Source: Phycisphaerales bacterium (GTDB lineage: Bacteria > Planctomycetota > Phycisphaerae > Phycisphaerales > UBA1924). From it: a DNA stretch of 45,917 nucleotides. Both the position numbers and the translations under genes were made by a program. The stretch spans positions 1-45,917 of the forward strand of contig JADYYE010000009.1 in assembly GCA_020853815.1 (NCBI GenBank), read 5' to 3'. Numbering within the stretch: position 1 is the stretch's first letter; each line of letters begins with the position of its first letter. Positions 14,566-23,614 of the stretch are shown here, piece after piece. The notes under the pieces were generated by a model, which had not been told where the DNA came from, made no database searches, and saw only the letters and a list, made by a program, of their open reading frames with translations.

Positions 14566-16661
14566 TGTCTGTCCATCCCTCGCACCGGCGCTCGTCGAAG
14601 GTCGGGTTCATCGCGGTCTTCGTGATGACGCTGCTCTTGTGCGGCCTGCTCGCGCGGGTGGTGCAGTTGCAGGTGCGCCCGGAGGCGAAGCTGCAGGAGT
14701 ATCTGAAGCCGCGTCTGGGGGTGCGGCCAGAGTTGGCGCAGCGAGCAGACATCATGGACCGGCGCGGGCGGGTGCTCTCGGCGACGCGGTTCGGCTGGCG
14801 CGTGTACGTTGATCCGGTCGAGCTTCCCAAGGACCCTTCGCCGGTGATCGTGGGGCTGGCGGGTGTTCTCGGGCTGCCTGAAGAGCAGGTGGGCGAGCGA
14901 ATCCTGTCACGCATGGCGGAGAATGCCAAGCGCACGCCGGAGAAGCCGCCCGCGATGCAGCCGACGCCGGGTCAGGTGATCGGCGAGTTGCTGGGCTGGG
15001 ATGACGCGAAGGTCGATCCCGGGCTGGCGGCGCACGCGGTGGAAGAGGTTGACGAGCAAGTGAAGAAGCCGATTCGGTACCTTCCGATCGGCGGCGTGAT
15101 CGAGGATGAGGTCGCGGAGAAGGTGCGGGCGCTGAAGCTGGCGGGCGTGCGGCTGGAGCGGCGGCCGATTCGCGAGTATCCCGGCGGGAGCGAGGTTGCG
15201 TCGATCGTCGGCAAGGCGGGGTTCGAGGGGCAGGGATTGATCGGCTCGGAGAAGCTGCTGGATCGGCGGCTGACGGGCGAGGCGGGGAAGGTCAGCTTCG
15301 TGCGTGATTCGGCGGGGCGGCCCTTGTGGATCGAGCCCGAGCAGATCAAGCCCGCGACGCCTGGGAATGATGTCGCGATCTCGATCGACCTGGAATTGCA
15401 GCGGATCGCGTGCGAAGAGCTGATGCGCGGCGTGGAGGAATACAACGCCGCGGGCGGGCGATTGGTGAGCGTTGATCCGAGCACGGGCGAGGTTTTGGCG
15501 ATGGTGGACATCGTTCGGCCGGTGCCCGAGGCGATGGCGTACCCCTGGATCGACAAGTCGGTGAAGCGGGGCGGGCACGAGGCACCGGTGCCGGCGCCGG
15601 CGGTGGGGGGCGTGCGGTTCGTGACGCTGAAGCCCGACCCGGGGCGCGCGATTCACCCGGCGCTGGCGAGGAATCGGTGCGTTGAGGACGTGTACGAGCC
15701 GGGCTCGACGTTCAAGCCGTTCGTGTGGTCGACGATCACGGACCTCGGGCTGGCGCGGGTGGATGAGGTGTTCCAGACGGGGCACGCGACGTGGTACACG
15801 TCATACGGACGCGCGGTCGCGGACGTGACGAAGCGCGACCAGATGACGTGGGGCGAGGTTCTCATCAACTCGTCGAACATCGGGATGGTGAAGTGCGGGG
15901 AGCGGCTTTCGTTCAAGCAGTTGCACGACGCGGTGGCGCGGTTCGGCTTTGGGCAGCGGACGAACATCGGTCTCTCGGGCGAGAGCCCGGGGATCGTGAC
16001 GCCGATGTCGAGGTGGAGCAAGTACACGCAGACGTCGGTGTGCTTCGGGCACGAGGTGTCGGTGACGCCGCTCCAGATGGCGCGGGCTTTTTCGGCGTTT
16101 GCGCGGTCGGGCGACCTGGCGGGGACGCTGCCGACGCTGCGGATGACGGCGGTGACGGAGAATGATCCGGCGAACCGCGTGCTGTATCGCGTGCTTCCGG
16201 CGGATGTCGCGGTGCTGACGCGGGAGACGATGCGCGGCGTGACGGAGGCGATGGAGGCCAAGCTGGACGCGCGCGAGCACACCAAGCACGCGTGGAACTA
16301 CGAGATTTTCGGCAAGTCGGGGACGGCGGAGATCCCGCTGGGCAAGGCGCCGACGGGCAAGCGGCGGCCGGTCGGATCGAGCGGGTATTTCGATGGGCAG
16401 TACAACTCGAGCTTCGTGGCGGGCGGGCCGGTGGACAGGCCGCGGCTGGTGACGCTGGTGGTGATCGATGATCCGGGCCCGGAACTGGCGCGGAAGAAGC
16501 TGCACTACGGGGCTTCGACGGCGGGCCCGGTGGTGCGTCGGTTCATGGAGCGCGGGCTGGCGTACCTGGGCGTGGCGCCGGCGCCCAAGGGAGTGGAAGA
16601 GGGCGAGCCGGTGCTGACGGGCCCGGCGCGGAGCACGGCGATGAACGGGGTGCAGGAATGA
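14565..16661 (+). CDS. ftsI: Division-type penicillin-binding protein (transpeptidase)
   Basis: This 698-residue class B PBP would cross-link septal peptidoglycan. A short cytoplasmic N-terminus and one membrane helix (residues ~12-30) are followed by a PBP dimer domain with RRGRVLS and then the transpeptidase. Catalytic motifs are complete: Ser381-T-F-Lys384, Ser436-S-Asn438 and Lys584-Ser-Gly-Thr587. The ATG at 14565 overlaps the ftsL stop. The frame stays open further upstream but overlaps ftsL. Unlike the usual cluster, murE and other Mur genes do not follow; the next gene is an AT-rich, foreign-looking one. An assignment to the elongation PBP2 is less likely, because FtsL and RsmH are neighbours. 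Confidence 0.9.
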   Translation: MSVHPSHRRSSKVGFIAVFVMTLLLCGLLARVVQLQVRPEAKLQEYLKPRLGVRPELAQRADIMDRRGRVLSATRFGWRVYVDPVELPKDPSPVIVGLAGVLGLPEEQVGERILSRMAENAKRTPEKPPAMQPTPGQVIGELLGWDDAKVDPGLAAHAVEEVDEQVKKPIRYLPIGGVIEDEVAEKVRALKLAGVRLERRPIREYPGGSEVASIVGKAGFEGQGLIGSEKLLDRRLTGEAGKVSFVRDSAGRPLWIEPEQIKPATPGNDVAISIDLELQRIACEELMRGVEEYNAAGGRLVSVDPSTGEVLAMVDIVRPVPEAMAYPWIDKSVKRGGHEAPVPAPAVGGVRFVTLKPDPGRAIHPALARNRCVEDVYEPGSTFKPFVWSTITDLGLARVDEVFQTGHATWYTSYGRAVADVTKRDQMTWGEVLINSSNIGMVKCGERLSFKQLHDAVARFGFGQRTNIGLSGESPGIVTPMSRWSKYTQTSVCFGHEVSVTPLQMARAFSAFARSGDLAGTLPTLRMTAVTENDPANRVLYRVLPADVAVLTRETMRGVTEAMEAKLDAREHTKHAWNYEIFGKSGTAEIPLGKAPTGKRRPVGSSGYFDGQYNSSFVAGGPVDRPRLVTLVVIDDPGPELARKKLHYGASTAGPVVRRFMERGLAYLGVAPAPKGVEEGEPVLTGPARSTAMNGVQE

Positions 16662-16666
16662 AGAAG

Positions 16667-16689
16667 GGCAATAGGCAATGGGCAATGGG
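16667..16689. repeat. GGCAATN heptamer repeat (3 units) after ftsI
   Basis: GGCAATA, GGCAATG, GGCAATG plus GG, starting five bases past the ftsI stop. It has the same period and GGCA core as the repeats at 6876, 10630 and 10773, but here it is at a gene's 3' end. Confidence 0.75.
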
Positions 16690-16862
16690 AACCTCTGAAC
16701 AATTCGAGCCCCGGCGACAAGATCGATTTCCTTGGCCCAGAACGCTCGCCTCGGCGAGGCGGGCCACCGAATACGCTGAGTTTTCATGTGTCTAAAGTTA
16801 TAAATTTTTATTATAGTTATTAACAATTGCATACCATCTAGGTTTCTTCAATAGGAGGTGCG

Positions 16863-17522
16863 ATGGCAAGCGGTGCATGTTTCTGGATGACGCCATGGTC
16901 TGTCTGGAGCGTTCCTGCAAGCGTAGAGAACTCTGCGACGGCCCCGTTCCCAATGTGGTGGACCGCAGCGATTGCACTGTTCCAGATGATTACGGTTGTG
17001 TGGGCGCTGGGACAGAATCGCAAACAGCGGCGACAGACAGCATTTTCGAACTCGTGGTGGCGATGGGTCGAGATCGATCGGTTCTTTGTCGATCACTCCC
17101 ATCTCAAGCCCTACATTTATGAGAATCGGAACCCTCCGGATGCTACGGACAATAGTTCGATTAAACTGAAAGCCGAGATCGATTCTGTATGCGAGATGCT
17201 GACGGATCATTGGGCAGGAATCTACTACACACGAATCGATGACAATGCGTGTAGAAAAATAAAGCATAAACTCATAAATAAGATAAAATCTGAGCCATTT
17301 AATTATTCTCTTCCTGAAGTAGAAATACACCGCGCATTTGCACGTATCATATACCGTTACAAGAGTGTATCATATAATAGATGGATCCACGAGAACAGTG
17401 AGTGGTATTCAAGTGACCTGCTCGAGTGGATCACGGGTATCGACAAGGCGAAATGGCGGGATCCATCCGGCTCGCTTCGCTGCATCGAATCAGGTCCGAA
17501 CAACAAAGCCGTGCTCGATTGA
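16863..17522 (+). CDS. AT-rich gene, putative membrane-anchored protein of unknown function
   Basis: The 219-residue product has an N-terminal hydrophobic segment (MWWTAAIALFQMITVVWALG, residues ~31-50), then a mostly soluble helical part with SWWRWVEIDRFFVDH and LKPYIYEN. That pattern recalls a loosely defined family of short-anchor proteins found near mobile or defence genes, but I cannot name it. Base use is clearly unlike the neighbours: the preceding 70 bases and the codons for residues ~95-190 are AT-rich, with ATA, TTA and AGA codons rare elsewhere in the window. AGGAGG stands four bases before the ATG. Probable horizontal acquisition, inserted after ftsI. Confidence 0.7.
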   Translation: MASGACFWMTPWSVWSVPASVENSATAPFPMWWTAAIALFQMITVVWALGQNRKQRRQTAFSNSWWRWVEIDRFFVDHSHLKPYIYENRNPPDATDNSSIKLKAEIDSVCEMLTDHWAGIYYTRIDDNACRKIKHKLINKIKSEPFNYSLPEVEIHRAFARIIYRYKSVSYNRWIHENSEWYSSDLLEWITGIDKAKWRDPSGSLRCIESGPNNKAVLD

Positions 17523-17587
17523 GCCGCAATGCGAAGCGTGTCATACGGATTCTCTTTGAATCGTGCGAGCGAACAGCGGGAAAGCGC

Positions 17588-17643
17588 CCACGCGGAACGT
17601 GGGGGTACCCAAGGCACGCGCCCCTTCCACAAGGAGGCGCGTG
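17588..17643. repeat. Double inverted repeat downstream of the AT-rich gene
   Basis: Two consecutive hairpins: CCCACG/CGTGGG (17588-17604) and CACGCGCC/GGCGCGTG (17615-17622 with 17636-17643), the loop of the latter holding a small CCTT/AAGG stem. No T tract follows. It may terminate the AT-rich gene or mark the edge of an inserted segment. Its two-hairpin layout recalls the elements at 5935 and 11887, although the sequence differs. Confidence 0.6.
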
Positions 17644-17680
17644 GCAAGACGCATCGGTGCGAGCAACGACGAGAGCTGAA

Positions 17681-18190
17681 CTACGCGGCGCCGCGTTGAT
17701 CGTGGGGATCGCGTGGCGGCGCGTGCGGGCCGGGCGTGGAGTTCGCTGCGTCGGATGGGGGCGCGGCGTCAACGTCGGGCGTGCTGGGCGTGCTTGGGGT
17801 CAGGCCCATTGCACGTTCGGCCTTGGCCTTGAGGGCCAGGGCTTCCTGCTTCAGTCGCTTCAGGATCTTGCGCGCCCAGATGAACTCGGTGGCCAGGAGC
17901 GCGAAGCCCAGGAACATGATGGGGATGCCCGGGACGCCGGGGAGGATGCCGACGACCAGGCCGAAGAGCACGATCGACACGCCGACGACGAAGATGACCC
18001 AGCGGCGGGCGCTCTTCCAGGTGAGCTCCGCGGTGCGGGCGAGGTCGGCCAGGGCGGTGTCGGCGGCGTCGGGGGATTCGATGGGCGTGACGGGGCGGGG
18101 CGGGACTTCCGCGTCGTGCTGGACGCTCTTGTTTTCCGGCGCGGGCCCAATCGCGGGTTCGTTCGTGGATGGTTGTGACGGGTCGCTCAT
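17681..18190 (-). CDS. PGPGW-type small membrane protein
   Basis: This 169-residue protein has a Pro/Asp-rich N-terminus and two tightly spaced membrane helices (VIFVVGVSIVLFGLVVGIL and the segment after it) joined by LPGVPGIP, then LLATEFIWARKILKRLK. This matches the PGPGW/TIGR02611-like pattern, in which a Pro-Gly turn separates two helices and a basic amphipathic tail follows. Function of the family is unknown. The C-terminal tail is Pro/Ala/Asp-rich and poorly conserved-looking. Its ATG (18190-18188) overlaps the stop of the upstream TerC gene (ATGA), so the two are translationally coupled and probably act together at the membrane. Confidence 0.72.
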   Translation of the reverse strand: MSDPSQPSTNEPAIGPAPENKSVQHDAEVPPRPVTPIESPDAADTALADLARTAELTWKSARRWVIFVVGVSIVLFGLVVGILPGVPGIPIMFLGFALLATEFIWARKILKRLKQEALALKAKAERAMGLTPSTPSTPDVDAAPPSDAANSTPGPHAPPRDPHDQRGAA

Positions 18191-19389
18191 CCGTTGGTCT
18201 GCCGGGCGGCGGGGGAGTCGGGCTCGGTTCGGGCGGCGTCGGGCTTCAACTCGTGTGCGCGGGCGGGATGTGTGGCGCCCGGGGCGTCGGCGGAGTCAGT
18301 GTCTGCGGCGGCGGGCTGGGCGTTTGCCTGTTCTTGGGAACCGGAGGTGAAGGATGCCACGAGCCCGACGAGCATGAGGACGGCGATGGTGGCAAGGGAG
18401 GCGTAGGGCGAGAGGTGGGTGGGCAGGCCGATGGCGCGGGTGGCCTCGAACTCGTCGAGGATGGGGAGGAGCATCTTGACGCCGATGAAGGCGAGGATGG
18501 CGATCATGCTGTACTTGAGGTAGCGGAACTTGCTGGTGAGGGCGGCGACGGCGAAGTAGAGGGAGCGCAGGCCGAGGATTGCGAAGCAGTTGGACGTGAG
18601 GACGAGGAAGGGGTCGAGGGTGGTGCCGAAGATGGCGGGGATGGAGTCGACGGCGAAGATGACGTCGGCGAACTCGACGCAGAGCAGGACGAGGAGCATG
18701 GGGGTGGCGGCGAGCGTGCCGTTGATGCGGACAAAGAAGTTCGAGCCGTGGTAGTCCTTGGTGACGTTGAGGAGGCGTCGGGCGGCGCGGACGACGACGT
18801 TTTGGTCGAGGTCGGGGGCTTCTTCCTCGCCGGCGCGGAGGAGTTTGATGGAGGAATAGACGAGGAAGGCTCCGAAGACGTAGAGGATCCAGTCGAAGCG
18901 AGAGACGAGGGCGGCGCCGGCGGCGATGAGCAGGCCGCGGAGGATGACCGCGCCGATGATGCCCCAGAAGAGCACGCGGTGCTGGAACTGCGCCGGCACG
19001 CGGAAGAAGGTCATGATCATCGCGATGACCATCATGTTGTCGAGGGAGAGCATGAACTCCAGCAGGTAGCCTTGGAAGAACATGACGGCGGCTTCGCGGC
19101 CGTTCTCGGGGAGGAGCGCGTCGTGGGGGTGCGGGTCGACGGCGGCGGCTGCGACGGGGGGCTGGCCGGGCGCGATGGGTGCGGGCGCCGGGCCGCCCAG
19201 GCCCGCGACATGGTTGTCGTAGAGGAGGAACACCCCGACGTTGAAGGCGACGGCGACGCAGAACCACATGGCGGTCTGGCGCAGGGCCTTGGCGACGCCG
19301 ATGGCGTGAGCGCCGCGATTGAGGAAGAGAAGATCGAGGGCCAGCAGCACGCCCAGGAGCGAGAGGAACGTGATGTAGATGAGTGTCAT
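18187..19389 (-). CDS. TerC-family integral membrane protein (first copy)
   Basis: The 400 residues form about nine membrane helices with TerC signatures: an acidic pair in SLDNMMVIAMIMTFF and the second conserved block DVIFAVDSIPAIFG. An extracytoplasmic Pro/Ala loop (residues ~72-100) and a Pro/Ala/Asp-rich C-terminal tail are additions to the core. TerC proteins are linked to tellurite resistance and, in several bacteria, to Mn export and metal loading of secreted proteins; which applies here cannot be said. The ATG at 19389 begins the first helix. Its stop overlaps the start of the PGPGW-type gene, and a second TerC gene lies 0.7 kb upstream on the same strand. Confidence 0.9.
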   Translation of the reverse strand: MTLIYITFLSLLGVLLALDLLFLNRGAHAIGVAKALRQTAMWFCVAVAFNVGVFLLYDNHVAGLGGPAPAPIAPGQPPVAAAAVDPHPHDALLPENGREAAVMFFQGYLLEFMLSLDNMMVIAMIMTFFRVPAQFQHRVLFWGIIGAVILRGLLIAAGAALVSRFDWILYVFGAFLVYSSIKLLRAGEEEAPDLDQNVVVRAARRLLNVTKDYHGSNFFVRINGTLAATPMLLVLLCVEFADVIFAVDSIPAIFGTTLDPFLVLTSNCFAILGLRSLYFAVAALTSKFRYLKYSMIAILAFIGVKMLLPILDEFEATRAIGLPTHLSPYASLATIAVLMLVGLVASFTSGSQEQANAQPAAADTDSADAPGATHPARAHELKPDAARTEPDSPAARQTNG

Positions 19390-19474
19390 GGCGTGAGCGT
19401 GGGCGGTCGGGGTGGCGAGAGACGCGGGAAAGAGGGATGGTAGGAAGGGGGCGACCGGAAGGCGGCGTGGCGCG

Positions 19475-19936
19475 TTACGTCACGGGCGTCGGCGGGATCT
19501 CCACTCCCTTCCAATAGCGGCGGAGTTGATCGAGCGAGAACGGATGGCCGCACTCGGGGCAGTGGCCCGCGTCGCCCAGGCCTCGGAGGTCGTGGAGACA
19601 GTTGCCGCACATGCGGCCTTGGAGTGAGCGCGCACGCTTCTGCCAGCGGTGATACTTGAACGCAAAGAGCATTGCCGATGGTGTAACGATCACAAGCGGG
19701 CCAAGTATGACAGCGCCGATCGTCACGTCGCCCCATCGAATCGACGGTTCGGTGCCGCCACTTGATATCGGGGCCGAGAGAATCCCGTTGGGGATGAACT
19801 TGATCAGCGGCAGGGCGAGACTCAGGACGGCCACGCTCCCGTGAAGCGCCAGGATGACGCGCGTCCATCGCCAGCGGATTGGCGGGAATCGGTTTCGCCA
19901 TGCGATGTACCACGCGGGGGCTTGCATCACGATCAT
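19475..19936 (-). CDS. Membrane protein with C-terminal zinc ribbon
   Basis: This 153-residue protein has two or three hydrophobic segments (residues ~26-46 and ~72-94) followed by a cytoplasmic zinc ribbon, CGNCLHDLRGL...CPECGHPF (Cys pairs CxxC and CxxC). The pairing of a short membrane part with a C-x2-C-x-(H/Y)DL-(R)GL...CPECG ribbon is, from general knowledge, very common and multicopy in planctomycetes, with no assigned function. The ATG at 19936 has GAGG four bases before it; a second Met follows at codon 4. It lies between the two TerC genes on the same strand, so a link to metal handling is conceivable but not shown. Confidence 0.75.
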   Translation of the reverse strand: MIVMQAPAWYIAWRNRFPPIRWRWTRVILALHGSVAVLSLALPLIKFIPNGILSAPISSGGTEPSIRWGDVTIGAVILGPLVIVTPSAMLFAFKYHRWQKRARSLQGRMCGNCLHDLRGLGDAGHCPECGHPFSLDQLRRYWKGVEIPPTPVT

Positions 19937-20081
19937 GCTACCTCAGGGCGCGGACGTCGGTGGGAGGGTGCGATGGGGCGCATCAACCCGGACCTTCACT
20001 CACAGACTCGCTCAGGTCCGGCGTCCAAATGCACGGGGGTCGCGCTCTTGACGAAGCGAGGCGTGCCTTCGCCCGAGCGTA

Positions 20082-21317
20082 TCAATTCACCTTTCTCGGC
20101 CACGCCACCGACAGCACGGTGGCCAGCGCCAGCGTGCCGAGCACCGCGAGCAGCGACACGGTGGTGCTGATTTTGATGGATGAGGCGGGCGGCCAGTCGC
20201 GGCCGATCCAACCTCCCAGGACGTCGAGGTAGGGCGGGACGCTCATGAGCAGCAGCTTTACGCCAACGAACGCGAGGATGAGGATGAGCGCGGGCTTGAG
20301 GAAGCGGAACTTGGTGATGAGGGCGGCCAGGCAGAAGTAGAGGGCGCGCAGGCCGAGGATCGCGAAGATGTTGCTGGTGAAGACGATGAACGGATCGGGC
20401 GTGATCGCGAAGATCGCGGGGATCGAGTCGACGGCGAAGACCAGGTCGGTGATCTCGACGATGAGCAGCGCCAGGAAGAGGGGCGTGATGGCCCACGCCG
20501 CGCGGAGCGAGCCGGCGGGCGGCGGGTCCTGGACCGGCTTGCCGGTCTTGGGGTCGGGCGAGTAGGTGGGCGCGAGCGTGCGCTTGGTGAAGAACTTCTG
20601 GCCGTCGTAGAAATCGACGAAGGGGAGGAAGCGTTTGCACAGGCGCACCGCCCAGTTTTTCGAGGGGTCGTCGTGGCTCTTGATGAGCGCCATCTTGACC
20701 GCGGTGAGCACGAGGAAAGCGCCGAAGACGATCAGGACCCACTGGTAGTTCATGATGAGGGCGGAGCCGAGGAAGATCATGCCGCCGCGCATGACGAGCG
20801 CGCCGATGATGCCCCAGAAGAGGACGCGGTGCTGGTACTTGGCGGGGACGGCGAAGAAGGCGAAGACGAGGGCGATGACGAAGATGTTGTCCATCGCCAG
20901 GGACTTTTCGACGATGTAGCCGGTGAGGTACTGTTTGGCGGCGGTCAGGCCGTCGACCGTGCCGGTGATGATGACGTCGTGGGCGGCGGAGGGGCTGGGG
21001 TTGTAGATGGGTGTTTCAAGCCCGAGGTTGAGCCAGTGGCGTTCATAGGCGACGTAGACGAAGCCTGCGAAGGCGATGCCGCAGGTGAGCCAGATGACGG
21101 ACCAAGTGACGGCTTCCTTCATGGCGACTTCGTGGGCGTCGCGATGGAAGACGAAGAGGTCGAGGGCGAGGAAGACCAGGACGAGGGCGAGGAAGCCGGA
21201 GTAGGCCCAGAACTTGGGTGAAAGATCGAGCCCGAGGAAGGTGGAGGGCTCGGCGGCGGCCTGAGCGAGCGTGTGGATGGTGGTGAGGTCGAGCGACGAC
21301 AACGCGAGATCGAGCAT
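20082..21317 (-). CDS. TerC-family integral membrane protein (second copy)
   Basis: This 411-residue TerC protein has around nine membrane helices and the two conserved blocks SLAMDNIFVIALVFAFF and ITDLVFAVDSIPAIF, followed by FTSNIFAILGLRALYF. It differs from the neighbour by a ~40-residue soluble insertion (residues ~230-275, around the YSPDPKTGKP segment) and lacks the long C-terminal tail. The ATG at 21317 begins the first predicted hydrophobic region; the upstream in-frame extension is Pro/Arg-rich and rejected. Two divergent paralogs close together suggest an old duplication with specialised metal or partner use, which is inference. Confidence 0.9.
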   Translation of the reverse strand: MLDLALSSLDLTTIHTLAQAAAEPSTFLGLDLSPKFWAYSGFLALVLVFLALDLFVFHRDAHEVAMKEAVTWSVIWLTCGIAFAGFVYVAYERHWLNLGLETPIYNPSPSAAHDVIITGTVDGLTAAKQYLTGYIVEKSLAMDNIFVIALVFAFFAVPAKYQHRVLFWGIIGALVMRGGMIFLGSALIMNYQWVLIVFGAFLVLTAVKMALIKSHDDPSKNWAVRLCKRFLPFVDFYDGQKFFTKRTLAPTYSPDPKTGKPVQDPPPAGSLRAAWAITPLFLALLIVEITDLVFAVDSIPAIFAITPDPFIVFTSNIFAILGLRALYFCLAALITKFRFLKPALILILAFVGVKLLLMSVPPYLDVLGGWIGRDWPPASSIKISTTVSLLAVLGTLALATVLSVAWPRKVN

Positions 21318-21565
21318 GAAGACCCTCGAGCGCCCAAGGCGCACGGACCGACACGGAAGCCGGTTGGTCTTGCTCAACGCGCCGCATGGCGGCACGACGC
21401 CGAAGGAGCCGGGAAGGCCCACAGGGCCCCGTGTTGACGACTCCTACGCCCGAGCGGCCGTTTCGGATGAAGCAGGCCGGAATCGGGAGGCTACTCCCCA
21501 ACGGAGAACGGGAAAACGTATTCAGATGGCGGCACGAATCAAGCCCGATCGGGGCCGCGCCGGGC

Positions 21566-23614
21566 TTATTCCTGTTCGTCGGTCTCGGCGGTGGTGGATT
21601 CGATCTTGGTTTCCTTGTAGACGGAGGTATCGACAAAGCCCTGGAGTTTTCGGGCCCGGACGGGGTGCTGGAGTTTGCGGATGGCCTTGGCCTCGACCTG
21701 GCGGACGCGTTCGCGGGTGACCTTGAAGATGCGCCCGACCTCTTCGAGGGTGTAGGTGTAGCCGTCGCCGATGCCGTAGCGGAGCTTGATGATCTCGCGC
21801 TCGCGGTACGTCAGGGTCTTGAGCACCTGCTCGATGCGTTGCTTGAGCATCTCGCCGGCGGCGGAGTCGCCGGGCGAGTCGGTGGCGGCGTCCTCGATGA
21901 AGTCGCCGAAGTAGCTGTCTTCGCTCTCGCCGACGGGTCGATCGAGGCTGACGGGGTGGCGGCTGATCTTCATGACGCGCCGAACTTCCTCGGCGCTCAT
22001 GCTGGCGCGCTCCGCGAGTTCCTCGACGGTGGGCTCCATGCCCGTGTTCTGCAGGATGAGCTTCTGGATGTTGCGGAGCTTGGTCATCGTTTCGATCATG
22101 TGCACCGGGATGCGGATGGGGCGGGCGTGATCGGCGATGGCGCGGGTGATGGCCTGGCGGATCCACCAGGTCGCGTAGGTGCTGAACTTGTAGCCGCGCT
22201 TGTACTCGTACTTGTCGACGGCGCGCATGAGGCCGGTGTTTCCTTCCTGGATCACGTCGAGGAAGGAGAGCCCGCGGTTGCGGTACTTCTTGGCGATCGA
22301 GACGACGAGGCGGAGGTTGCCGCCCGAGAGGTCGCGCTTGGCCTGTTCGTATTCCCAGAAGACGGTGCCGAGGTCCTTGACGCGGCGCTGGAGGCCGGCG
22401 GGGTCGTCGAGGACCAGGGCGCGCAGGCCGTCGAGCTCTTCGCGCATGACGGTGACGTCGTCGGGGTCGTAGCGCTTGGGGTTGCGTTCGACCTTTCGGA
22501 GTTCGTGCTCGAGGTCGTGCATCTTCTTGGCGATCGAGCGCAGCTTTCGCATGAGCGGGATGATGCGTCCGGTGCGGAGGCTGAGTTCCTCGGTGAGGGA
22601 GGCCATGCGTCGGCGGCGGGCCGCGATGCGGGCGCGGATGATCGTCGCGCCGGGCTCGTCGCCGGCGGCGCGGGCCTTTTCGAGCGATTCCCAATCGCCG
22701 CGGTTGAGGCGCAGCAGGGCCTCGATGGTGGGGAGGTTGACGGGGATGCGCTTGGCGATCTTGTCCTTGGCGTTGGTCTCGGCGGTCGAGATGCGCATGG
22801 TGCGGTCGAAGGGGAGCTCGCCGGTGCTGACCATGCGGAGGATGTCGACGGCCTGGGCGACGACGTAATCGTTCTCCAGGCAGCGACGCCGGAAGATCAT
22901 GCGCGTCGTCTCGATCTTCTTGGCCAGGCGGATCTCTTCCTCACGCGTGAGGAGTGGGATCGAGCCCATCTGCGACCGGGACATGCGCACCGGGTCGTCG
23001 ATTCGCCGGGCGCTGGCGTCCTCGGCGGCGTCTTCCAGCTCGCGGCGCAGGCTCTCGGCGTCGGCGAGGTCTTCGTCGGTCGTGTCCTCGTCGCCCGCGT
23101 GCGATTGGATCTGCTCGCTGAGTTTCTGCTGGAGGGCGGCGGCTTCGGCGCGGCGTTCGCCGCCGGCGACGGTCATGGCGCGCTGCCCGCGCGTGAAGAG
23201 GGCGGGGGCGGGCTGGTTGAGCGCGCCGTCCTCCTCGCCGCGGGCGAGACGCTCGCGGTGGAGGCGGGCGCGGAGCTCGAGCTCGTCGACCATCTGGATG
23301 CCGTGACGGTCCATAAGGACCATCAGCTCGTCGAGGCGCTCGGGGTCGACCATCTCGTCGGGGAGCGTGTTGTTCAGTTCCTCGTAGCTGAGCCAGCCGC
23401 GGGTCTTGCCCAGCGAGATGAGATCGCCGACGGCGGGGTGCAGCTCGGCGGCGTGTTCGTCCTGGGGCTGGTTGGTCTGGGTGCGGGGGTCGCTCACCAT
23501 GTTCAATCTTCCCTGCTTGTTGGCGTCGGTCGAGTCGTTCGTCCGATTCTGTGATTCCGTCCTGGAACTGGCGTGCCGATCCTTGGCGCGCGAGCGCTTC
23601 TTGTCCTGTTTCAT
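21566..23614 (-). CDS. rpoD: Primary sigma factor RpoD/SigA-type (sigma-70)
   Basis: The 682-residue group 1 sigma factor directs RNA polymerase to housekeeping promoters. Region 1.1-like sequence lies at ~63-115, region 1.2 at ~205-235, region 2 at ~433-508 (including the -10 recognition helix with [10 protein letters not shown]), region 3 at ~509-585 and region 4 at ~595-655 (helix-turn-helix [13 protein letters not shown]). A ~170-residue spacer separates 1.2 and 2, as in primary sigmas. The ATG at 23614 overlaps the dnaG stop (ATGA), so the Lys/Arg-rich N-terminal tail is probably real; a later Met 39 codons on is the alternative. A GC hairpin with stem AAGCCCG/CGGGCTT overlaps the stop codon but has no T tract. 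Confidence 0.95.
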   Translation of the reverse strand: MKQDKKRSRAKDRHASSRTESQNRTNDSTDANKQGRLNMVSDPRTQTNQPQDEHAAELHPAVGDLISLGKTRGWLSYEELNNTLPDEMVDPERLDELMVLMDRHGIQMVDELELRARLHRERLARGEEDGALNQPAPALFTRGQRAMTVAGGERRAEAAALQQKLSEQIQSHAGDEDTTDEDLADAESLRRELEDAAEDASARRIDDPVRMSRSQMGSIPLLTREEEIRLAKKIETTRMIFRRRCLENDYVVAQAVDILRMVSTGELPFDRTMRISTAETNAKDKIAKRIPVNLPTIEALLRLNRGDWESLEKARAAGDEPGATIIRARIAARRRRMASLTEELSLRTGRIIPLMRKLRSIAKKMHDLEHELRKVERNPKRYDPDDVTVMREELDGLRALVLDDPAGLQRRVKDLGTVFWEYEQAKRDLSGGNLRLVVSIAKKYRNRGLSFLDVIQEGNTGLMRAVDKYEYKRGYKFSTYATWWIRQAITRAIADHARPIRIPVHMIETMTKLRNIQKLILQNTGMEPTVEELAERASMSAEEVRRVMKISRHPVSLDRPVGESEDSYFGDFIEDAATDSPGDSAAGEMLKQRIEQVLKTLTYREREIIKLRYGIGDGYTYTLEEVGRIFKVTRERVRQVEAKAIRKLQHPVRARKLQGFVDTSVYKETKIESTTAETDEQE

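Noticed and set aside
18169..19443. A 424-codon plus-strand open frame, very rich in Gly, Glu and Asp
   Set aside because: It mirrors the first TerC gene, whose membrane helices give the acidic antisense composition.
21386..23554. A 722-codon plus-strand open frame
   Set aside because: It is the antisense of rpoD in GC-rich DNA, Asp/Gly/Leu-rich and without any domain; the minus-strand sigma factor is unambiguous.
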